NCBI GenBank assembly: GCA_016858145.1
Contig: JAEHOE010000009.1
Span: forward strand, 248,001 to 312,000
Origin: Edaphochlamys debaryana
Taxonomy: Eukaryota; Chlorophyta; Chlorophyceae; Chlamydomonadales
DNA: 64,000 nt
Direction: 5' to 3'
Positions 55,601-64,000 of this stretch are shown in pieces; position 1 is the stretch's first letter; each line of letters opens with the position of its first letter. A model generated the notes under the pieces. The model did not search any database and had not been told where the DNA came from. It worked only from the letters and a program-made list of their open reading frames with translations. Made by a program: the position numbers and the translations under genes.

Positions 55601-57591
55601 AGACGCCGCCGCCAGGACCATGCCCACCGCCTTGCGCGCGTGCGCCCAGCCCCGATCGAAAGCGCCCGGGTCGCTCGGCAGGGCGGCGGCCGCATGGGAG
55701 CGCAGCTGGTCTAGGGTCCAGGGCGGCAGCTTCTCGCCCTCGATGGTCCAGTAGTTTACTTGGTGCATCTCGTAGGCCGGCTTGGCGCCCTGGGTGGCAG
55801 CGCCCGAGGCCTGCGCCGCCCCTGCCCCCTGCGCAGCTTGGTGCAGCTGCCGGGCGGTGCGGCCCACGCCCTGCTGTCTATCGTGTGCGTCCAGGGGTCG
55901 CACTTCGTCGAGCTCGGGTTGTTCCAGGGCTGAGTCAGCTGAGCCCGGCGTGTCGGGGCCCTTAGGGAGCAGCTGGCGGCGGCGGCCGCCGCCGTCATCG
56001 TCCCTGGCGGCGCCGGCGGCGCCGCTGCCGGCACCGCCGCCCCGGCGGCGGCGGGCGCGGGCGGCGGCGCTCGCCCTGGTCTCGGCTGGATCGCCGCCGC
56101 CTGGCGCCCTCACTCGGTCGCCAAACACGAGCACCCCGCCGCGGAAGAGGTAGGCGCGAAGCGGCCGCACGGAGGTGACAACCACCCACAGCCGCAGGTA
56201 GTTGGGACGAGACTCGTACAGGAACTGGTGCCGTACGTAGCTCTGGACGAGCACGTAGCCCTTCTGCACGGTCTCGGCCTCGCCGGCTGCCACGGCGCCG
56301 CTGTTGCCTTGGAGCGCTTGGCGCTGGGCCTGAGTGGGCCCGGCAGCAGGCGGCCATGGGCCCCAGGGACGAACAAATAAGCACCGGTACCATACTGAGC
56401 AGAGCAAGGTGTCATTTCCGGTACAAACCGAGCATACGGCAGGGGCAAACCACCAGGCAGCCTTGCTCCCCGCGTCTGTCCGACAACGCACCGCCCTAGC
56501 GCACAGTCCTGCCCCCGCTGCGCCTGCAATCCACGCCCGCCCCGGCCCCGTTCCCCGGCCCACGTGCCTCTGGCCCGGGTGCCAAACCCGCCCGCTCTAC
56601 GCCTGCCCACCTGCTCTCGCCATCCGTCCGGCCTCAACCCTGCAGTCCCCGGCCCGCCTGCCACTAGCACAGGGCCCAACCTGCCCACCCGCTCTCGCCA
56701 ACCGTTGGGCCCTCAGCCCCGGCCCTCCGCCCCCCGCCCACCTGCCTCTGTCGCATCACCCGTACGCCCCTGCCCCTGTGCTCGTTGGCTTTGAGTACCC
56801 AGGGCAGGTCGGACGGGGAGTGGGTGGTGAGGGTCCAGGAGCGCCAGACCCAGTACTGCGAGGGCAGCTGGTAGCTGCGGGGGATGAAGTCAAAGGCCGC
56901 CTCGCCGTAAGCTTCCTGCGTGTGGGGCGGGGCAGCATGGGAACGGGGGGTTGCGGTGCGCTGGGGAGCGGTGCTGACGGGTTCGGTTCGCGTGCCTTCT
57001 GGCGCGCAAACCATGGTTTGGCCTCGTGTGCAACCCCGACCCGGGTCCAGTGCGTCGCCTTCAACCCTGGCCGAAGCCACACCTGCATCGTACGGACGAG
57101 CGGCTGCTTGTAGGCCACGGCCTCGACACCTGGCACGCAATTTACGCGCTTGGGGGGCGCGATCGCGCTCAGCACCGTGTGGCATGCCCGGCGCACGGTC
57201 CAGTAGAGGTCCCACTGCTGTGGCACGTATGCTCCCTTGACGGACAGGAAGGACGTCCGCGTCTCGCCAGCGACTGCCTGCGAGCAACCGCAAGACGGCG
57301 AGAACACACGCGTCGCACGCGCCCGCGGGGGGCAGTCGGCGGGACGGCCAGCGACAGCCACCCCGCCGTGCGCACCAGGCGGCCTGATGAGTTGTCCGCA
57401 ATATCCTTGAGGATTTGGAGCTCTCCCTCTGAGAAGAAGACGCTGTCAAGCCAGACGCGCACCGCACGCGATGAGTTCTGCGCCGGCTGAGCGGCCTGAG
57501 CTGCCCCATCGTTGCTGCCGAGAGCGATCACACTTAAATCGCTAAGCACGGCAACAAGCAGCGTTAGCCGGAATGCGGTAGCTGCCGTCAT
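52601..57591 (-). CDS. tubulin-tyrosine-ligase-like protein with signal peptide
   Basis: About 1145 residues, six exons: 57376-57591, 57083-57277, 56742-56915, 55552-56329, 54496-55073, 52601-54097. All phases close. Residues 1-25 form a hydrophobic leader (AFRLTLLVAVLSDLSVIALG) that looks like a secretory signal. TTL-domain landmarks follow: QWDLYWTVR and RVNCVPGVEAVAYKQPL (about 90-135), WVLKANEHRGRGVRV (ATP-grasp type loop, about 177-191), VLVQSYVRHQFL and NYLRLWVVVTSVRPLRAYLF (about 222-260), FEVLGVDFLL and PTLVEVNALPSL (about 456-480), the last with the Glu/Asn expected to bind metal. The loop after the ADP strand is expanded by Ala/Gly-rich sequence. The 499-codon last exon is mostly Ala-rich with one Cys cluster (SECRKRCFEW). 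TTL-family enzymes ligate amino acids to protein tails. Substrate here is unknown, and the leader argues against cytosolic tubulin unless mis-predicted. Confidence 0.82.
54308..54392 (+). repeat. short tandem repeat in TTL-like intron 5
   Basis: Units of GACTAAGCCTCAGAGTAACC and variants, about three copies. Confidence 0.8.
55416..55450 (-). repeat. copy of TTL-like exon 4 3' edge in intron 4
   Basis: CAGCCCTCCAGCGCCGACAG (plus strand) occurs here and at the true exon 4 end (about 55555-55574). The intronic copy lost the GTGAGC donor. Flanking CGCAC..TGCCGGCGCAC is also duplicated (about 55364 and 55488). Confidence 0.75.
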
Positions 57592-59081
57592 CCTTGCAAC
57601 ACTCGGCGGTGGAGTATCGGCGCCCCTTCTACATGTTGTCGGGAAGAACTGATGGTGCTACGTGTGGGCGAGTATGGCGCGTGGTGCATCGACGGGAACA
57701 ACGAGAGCGCCCCCGTCCCGCCACGCGGGGCGTGTCACTTCGCAGCGCTTCTTCGCGCCCCCCTTCCCCGCCCCCCCTCCGCCCCCCCTCCGCCCCCCCG
57801 GAGAGAGTGTCCACGGCGTCAGCCTTGCCGCTTCGGTTCGATTCGGTGGCTTGTCCGCAAATACAATTTGTACCCTCACCCCTTCCCCGCTTCGGCCAGG
57901 GTGCTTTGTCACGTGGCCGGTGCCTGCGCAGCGCACAGCATCTCGCGACACCTGCACCTGGTCCCGCCTGAGCACGCATTCCCTCCGGATGGCTCGTCCA
58001 TCCAGCCTGCAAGCTGCATCTTTGGATTCTTCGACACAGCCAGGGATCGAAGTGGTTTCACCAAGGTGGATTTCAGGCGGACATGCCGATAGATGCAACG
58101 CAACGGCCGACCTCGCGCGTCACGAACGATGGAAGCAGATCCCTGAGCGTCGTGATCAGTCAGACTCAAGCTTGGGTTGGGGGCGCGGGTTGGGGCGGCA
58201 CGGTGCACGTCCAGCTGCGAGATGGTCATGCCGTGCCGATTTGCACCCAGTGGAGCCCGAGAGCTCGCTCGCGCACTGTCCGCTGCTCGTGTCGAATGCA
58301 TTGAACCGCTTGCGTAGGTTGGCATACTCGCATTTACTTCTACAGCCTGCCTAGCTCAGCTAGCAAGGAGCCAACGGGTCGGTGCCTGCTGCGTGACAAG
58401 AGGTTCTCCACCGGGTGAGGCCTCGCGTCGCTGGGCGTGCAGTTGCGAGGAAGTGCGTAAAATAGCTGCCTGGTGCTGGGGCCTGGTGGTGGGGCGGCCC
58501 TGCGCGTTTGGTGTAGGCATGCCGTCTCCCCCAGAAGCTAGCAGGGAACAAGGGACGTGTCTAATGTGTGCAGCGAGTCTGAAAATTCGAGCCTGATGGG
58601 GGCGCGCTCCCCGCTGAGGCTGCTCTGCGCGCGCCGGGGCAACGGCCTGGACGGGCAGTAATTTGCTTGCTGGTTGCGTTGCCTACCCAAATTTTGAACC
58701 CCTTCGTCTGTGCCTTTGTGATGCAGGGCCTTGACTAGGGCTGCGCCGGCGCCTTGCGCCTCGGCCACGCGAGGGCGGGACTTGTTGGTGTGGTCCCCGG
58801 CCGGAGGTCGCCCCTCCCAACATGGCAGCGTAGGGGCCTGTCCCGCACCTTCAACCGCTGGTGAGACCACTCGGGAACCGGCTCCGCGCCGGCGCCTGCG
58901 CGCAAGTAGCCCCTGCTGTCAAGGCGGCATCGAGGTCCAGGTCAATATCCCCCCTTCCTGTGGTATTCCAAGTTCGCAAGTTGCATAGCTGACATGCTGA
59001 AGATGCGCTCGCAACGCAGGCCTGGCCGTGGGAGCAAGCCAGCGCAACGTGGTGTGACCCGGCATCGGACCAGCCTACTCT
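57592..59081. other. divergent intergenic region
   Basis: 1.5 kb between the start of the TTL-like gene (minus) and the Gln-rich gene (plus). A C-rich block lies at 57760-57805. Frames such as 57662-58354 are low-complexity. No motif is assigned. Confidence 0.45.
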
Positions 59082-60905
59082 ATGTTGGGCGCAGCAGGTC
59101 CGGCGCCGGTCCTCGAACCGACTTCAAGCGGCTGTAGCAACGGTGGTGGAGGCAGTCCGAAGCCGGGGGTCGACGGGGACGCCCGCAAGGTCTTGCGAGC
59201 GCAACCCCTACAGTCGCTGCCTGCGCCGCCCTCCAGCGTGGATGAGGCTGGGCAGGCGCAGCAGCGAATCTACAGCACCCGTCTGCGGCGCTCGCTCGAG
59301 CAGACGACGCAACTTCCGGCCCACCCTACCATTTTCCAACGGCAGCTTGCTGGCGCACACGCCGGCGGGACGGTGACGCGCTCGTCGAGCTCGCTGACGG
59401 GAAGCCCGAGCCCAAACGCGGCAGCGACGTCCCAGCCGTTCCTGCCTGAGCGGGAGGAGCCCATGCAGCCCTCATCGCGGGTTGGCGAGACCGGCGCACA
59501 CGCCAACCGCGTTCTGAGGCTTGTGCAGCAGCAGCAGCCAGCGAACACAGCATCGCCTCCGGACCAGAACTCGGCCCCGCAGGCCACGGCACAGGGCGAT
59601 GTCTCGCACGCCGCTGGCGAGGAGGAGGTTGCTAGCCAGCAGCTGCAACAGGAGGGGCGCATGTGCCCTCCCCTGCGCCTCGACCACCCGGAAGGCGGGG
59701 AGTTCCAGGAAGCAGGTGGAGCGACGGCACAGCACTCTGACGCCGCCGCGCCCAAGCCGGCGGCCAACGAGCCCAGCACCGTCAGCGAGCCGGCGCACCA
59801 GCGCCGGATGAGCGGAAACACTGGCGCTCGCCCGGCCCAGTCAGACGCATCGATGGGCTGCAGCGGGGGGGAAGGGGCGCCAGGAGTGGCCCTGCCGCTG
59901 GTGCAACGCCAGGAGTCCATGGGGCGCGGCGGGTCCGCTGGCTCGGCCCAGCAGCAGTCCCACCAAACGTCCAACCAGCAGCAGCAGCCGCAGAGGACGT
60001 CGCCGCAGCTGCTGCAGCCGGGGTCACACGTGCTGCAAACGAGCGACGCTGCGCGCAGCGGTAGCCTGTCATTACAGGCAAGCTTGCTGCTATGTGGACA
60101 AACTCATGCCTTTCCGGTGCTGCACCCTTCCCTGTCAACACGCGCACCCCTTGGCCTGCACCCTGACTCATGTCTGTCTCTGCCTGTCCCTTTGTGCCCT
60201 GCCTCAGGTGCAGCAGCAGCAGCTCCAGCTGCAGCAGCAGATGCGCATGCAGCAACAGCAACAGCAGCAACAGATGCAGGGCGGAGGGCAGATGGGCGCA
60301 AGCCTGCTGTCCGAGCGCCCGGCCAACGACGGGGGCCTTGAGGCCCAGGTCCGGGCCCGGCTAGGCCTGCCGCCCAAGCGCAGCGCCACCCTGGGCGCTG
60401 GGCCGCTGGCCATGAACGCCCGCCCCGGCTCTGACTCTTTGTCCTCCGCCCAAGGCCTGCGCGCGCGGCTCATGCCGCAGCCTCCCGGAGCAGGCTCGCC
60501 CAACCTCTCGTGCTCCAACACGGCCTCTCCCATGGCGGTCAGCACGCCGCAGCTGCAGGTGCGCGCTTTCGACATAATTAGTATCTTGGCGAAGGTGTCA
60601 CGCACATGTCTCAGGCCCCCGAGCTGCCTTGTCGGGCCGCATGTCCCCCGCTGCGCTCCTGCCGTGCTTGTTCGCTCCACTTCCTGACACTGAACCTGCC
60701 GCCCCCTGGCCCCCTCGTGCCTGCGCAGGGCAATGCGTCCCTCAGCGGCGACGCCACCTCTGTGCTCCGGCGGCCCGGCAGCGGTGGCTCGGGCACCGAC
60801 ATGCTGCTGGCATCGAGCCCCGCCATCCTGCAGGGCGGTGCCGGCCAGGCCCAGCACAGCCACGGCCAGGGCCACGGCAACCTGCTCCTGCAACAGCATC
60901 ATCAA

Positions 60906-60940
<35 letters not shown>

Positions 60941-62840
60941 ACATCAGCAGCAGCAGCAACAGCAGCAGAGGCGCCAGCAGGACATGATCCACATCCAGCA
61001 GCAGCAGCGGCTCCGTGAGGCGCTGCTGCGGGGCACGTCGGGTGCGCACATGGCCAACTCGATGGGCGGCGCGCCCGGCAGCGCCGGCCCCAGCCCGGGC
61101 ATGGGGCCCAATGCCGCGTCGGCCCTGATCGAGCGCACGGCCAGCGCGCCCCAGGCGGCGCTGGAGACGCAGGTGGCTGCGGCGCGGCTGCGCAAGCTGG
61201 AGCAGCTGGGGATCTCGCCCTCGCAGGCTGTGCTGGCGGCTGCGGCGGGCCGCTTCAGCGGCGCGCCGCTGAGCTGTCGCACTGGCCCCGGCGCGGGGCC
61301 CACGCCGCTGTCCGGCATGAACAACTCCCCAACCGACCACGGCTCCCCCATGTCGGCCCGCTCGTTCAAGCGCAGCGCGGCCGAGCGCGTCTGGGAGGAG
61401 CAGATGCAGCAGCAACAGCAGCAGCAGATGCAGCAGCAACAACACCAACACCAACAACAGCTGCAGCAGCAACAACATCAACAACAACAACAACAGCAGC
61501 AGCAGTTGCAGATGCAGCAGCAAATGCAGCAGATGCAGCAGCAGCAGCAGGGCTCGCTGGGCATGCAGGGGCTGTCGATGCAGCAGCACCACCACCAGCA
61601 GCGGCCCCCGGGCCTGCTCGGGCTGGGCGGCGGCAGCGCGCGGCAGCTGGGCTGCGGCTCGGGTCTGAACGGCCTCAGCAGCATGGGGAGCGGCCCCGTG
61701 GGCATGGGCTCCCTTGGCGGCGGCATGGGCGGGGGCCTGGGCCCAGGCAGCCTCAGCATGGGCCCGGTCTCGGGCACTCTCGAGCCCATCGGCGGGGGCA
61801 GCGCCGACGCCCTGCAGGCCCTGAAGCGCAGGGCCTTCGCCGCGGAGTTGATGGGCCGCCCGCAGGCGCATTCCCAGCCGTTGGTCGGGGATCCCATGCT
61901 GGTGGGGGCCCCTCGGTCGAGCATGGAGCTGCGCGCAAGCGCGCCCTCGCTGGGCTTCGGGGGCGGCAACGTCGGGGGCATGGGCGGCGTGGGGATGCTG
62001 GGCCCGGGCGGCGGGCCGCAGGGCCTGAACTACTCGCGCACCATGGACGGCGGGCAGCTGGTGGGCGGCGGGCTGGGCATGGGCCACATGGGCGGCGGCC
62101 TGGGCCCGGACAACATGCGCGCCAACTCCATGACCTTCCCGGGCAGCGGCGGCCTGGGCGGCCCCATGGGGATGAACGGCGGCATGGGCAGCTCGATGAA
62201 CGTCTCAGGCCCGCTCGGCTCCGGGCAGCTGAATTGCTCGGGCCCGCTCAACATGCCAGGTCAGCTCGGCATGGGGCGCTCGGGCCCGTTGGGGCCTGGC
62301 CTGGTGCCAGATCAGCTCGGGCCCGGGCCGTTGGGACAGCTTCCGCTCGGGTCCAGCCCGTTCGGGCCCATGGACCAGCTCCCGCTCGGCGGCATGCCGC
62401 TCGGGCCCATGGGTGGGGGCCAACTGGGAGGCCCGCTCGAGCCCGGCGCGCTGGCGGGCCTGCCCCCCATGGGCCCCGGCCTGCCCGGTGGGCCCCTGCC
62501 GGACGACTGTTTGGGCCCCGCCATCCCCACTCGCGGCTCGGACGTGCCGATGGAGCTAGGAGACCTCGGGGGCGACGGCGACTATCTAGCGGACAATGAG
62601 CTCACGTCCTTCATTGCGGAGCTTTGTGAGCCCGGCGGAAACCCCAACGATCCCGCGGGCGGAGGCGGCTTGCCGGATGCGGTGATGGCGGAGGCGGGTG
62701 GCCAGATGCATATGCAGCAGGGCGGGGGCGGGCGCGGCGGGGGCGGGCGACGCGGGGGCGGCCCGCACGCGGTGTTCGATGAGGAGCAGCGTGCGCTACA
62801 GACGGAGGCCGAGGCGCTCCTCAACTTCAACTTTGCTTGA
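59082..62840 (+). CDS. large Gln/Met/Gly-rich protein, possible transcriptional co-regulator
   Basis: About 1152 residues in three exons: 59082-60077, 60208-60558, 60729-62840, all phase 0. Family not recognised. The first exon is Ser/Pro/Gln-rich with one more ordered stretch (QQRIYSTRLRRSLEQTTQLP). CAG-repeat poly-Gln tracts lie around 60208-60285, 60890-60970 and 61402-61555. A helical segment (LETQVAAARLRKLEQLGISP, about 61160-61220) and a long Met/Gly/Leu/Pro region with GPLG, LGMG and PMGG repeats follow. The C-terminus is acidic then basic (DYLADNELTSFIAELCEP, GRGGGGRRGGG, AEALLNFNFA). Intron 1 needs a GC donor (CAG|GCAAGC). An in-frame TGA at 59055 precedes the ATG. No DNA-binding domain is visible. 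A nuclear co-activator or condensate-forming role is only inference from composition. Confidence 0.75.
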
Positions 62841-64000
62841 CACACGTGTGCGGGAGGGATAATGTGTGCTGGTGTGCTTAGGTTACGCGGTAAAGAGCCC
62901 GGGGCGCTGGGTAGGGAAATAGGCTGTATTGATGCTGGCCAGGATGGACGGCTGACACGGGCGAGGAAGCACGGGCGCGCCAAACAAGACTCGGCCGCCC
63001 TCTTAGCATGTTGGTTTCGACGCGACGCTTTGGCATTCATGGCCCTTCCCTAAGGATGCGGCCTCCACGCATATGTCGTGTGGCGGTCCGTCACCGACAT
63101 GGGCCCGCGGCCTTGCCCCGTAGCCGTAAGCGATTACGGCAAAGGCAAGGCGCCTCTTCTCTTGATCAAGTCTGACATTTATGTGTTTTCACCGGGGGGC
63201 GGGGCGGTGTGGGTTGGTGTAGGCCTGGGGGCAGATATGGAGACCAGAAGAAGGTGGGCAGCTGTGTGGGACGGCACACAGCAGCAGCGCGCCATACACG
63301 CTCCCCGGAGACTTGTGTTTCCTTCATGCGTCCGCCCGGTATGCCGCGTGAGAGTCGGCTGCTGCCCAAGGCTGCGGGCTTGCCCTACTTCATAAGCTTT
63401 TGTGTGTCCGAGCTGAGCCAGACGCTATACCCTATCTGGAGGAGGCGACATGGGGCCATGGACGAGCGTTAACCTGGGCACTGGTTTTGATCGAGAACGC
63501 ACACGTTACAGCCAGGGCCGGACTGGATTGGGTACCGTTTGCTGAGGGCCCGGCGACTTGCATGGCGTGGGTGGAGTGTGGTGTCTTGTCGGGTTGAGCG
63601 TCCTAATGTTGGGTAGGTCCTTGCCATAGATACAATGAACGGGGGGCGCCACGCTGATTAGTTGCGCGTGCGCTGCGCCCTTTCTGCGCTCCCCCACCCA
63701 GTGGGGTGTCGAAATCAATTGGTGAGGATACGGGAAAGAAGCAGTTTGGGGCTGCAAGAAGCAATTTGCTATACCTTTGTTCGTGAGCAGTTTGGGGCCT
63801 CTACACCGCTGGATTGGCATGAAACTAGGCGCCGTGCCTTGTCGGTTGCGTGATGGAGGGAGCGACGTCCATCAAGGCAGGCGGGCTCAACGCTTTCCCT
63901 GAGCCGTGTTCTGTACTGCAGTTGCAACCACCTGACGTGACCCTTTGCGCCGGCATTTTGGCTGTGGGGGGCGGCTGGGGCCTTTAGAAAGAGTATGAAG
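62841..64000. other. 3' flank, no gene recognised
   Basis: 3' untranslated region of the Gln-rich gene followed by sequence without a supported frame. No repeats of note. Confidence 0.45.

Noticed and set aside
60204..62087. 627-codon minus-strand frame
   Set aside because: Antisense of the Gln-rich gene (poly-Leu from CAG complements), with no independent support.

Overview
The window looks like nuclear DNA of a green alga, probably a core chlorophyte of the Chlamydomonadales/volvocine type. The evidence is very high GC with long poly-C and poly-G tracts, many short phase-conserved introns, Ala/Gly/Pro/Gln-rich proteins, secreted HYR-domain extracellular-matrix-like proteins, and a short run of AAACCCT telomere-type repeats. 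No bacterial operon, CRISPR array, rRNA or tRNA gene was seen. The species is not identified.

Layout. 1-3.7 kb: gene-poor, with one frameshifted gene of unknown function and one weak membrane-protein ORF. 3.7-10 kb: repeats. A 196-bp satellite is split by a 5'-truncated, frameshifted LINE-like retrotransposon (4138-7792) flanked by a 7-bp target-site duplication. It is followed by a 145-bp satellite and a cluster of short GATAACGG/AAACGG motifs. 11.2-30 kb: a large inverted duplication. Two intact copies of a multi-exon gene for a secreted hyalin-repeat (HYR) protein sit head to head around a 3.7-kb spacer. The left copy (minus strand) carries eight nearly identical 523-bp exon+intron HYR units and the right copy (plus strand) carries three, predicting about 1254 and 864 residues. 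30-35.5 kb: a two-exon gene of unknown function and two short fragments that look like a disrupted third HYR copy. 35.5-42.7 kb: a 15-exon class II histone deacetylase with an acidic tail. 44.1-48.5 kb (minus): an 11-exon proteasomal ubiquitin receptor RPN13/ADRM1. 48.9-49.6 kb: an intronless receiver-SAM protein divergent from RPN13. 52.6-57.6 kb (minus): a 6-exon tubulin-tyrosine-ligase-like protein with a predicted signal peptide. 59.1-62.8 kb: a 3-exon Gln/Met/Gly-rich protein.

Two themes stand out. First, the HYR locus appears to evolve by whole-exon tandem expansion within a palindrome, with different unit numbers in the two arms. Second, introns of three unrelated neighbouring genes (HDAC, RPN13, TTLL) contain duplicated 'exon edges': a splice site plus about 20-40 nt of adjacent exon copied into the intron, usually with the copy disabled by a lost AG/GT, a frameshift or a stop. 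The chromatin, proteasome, signalling and ligase genes show no functional linkage beyond being neighbours.
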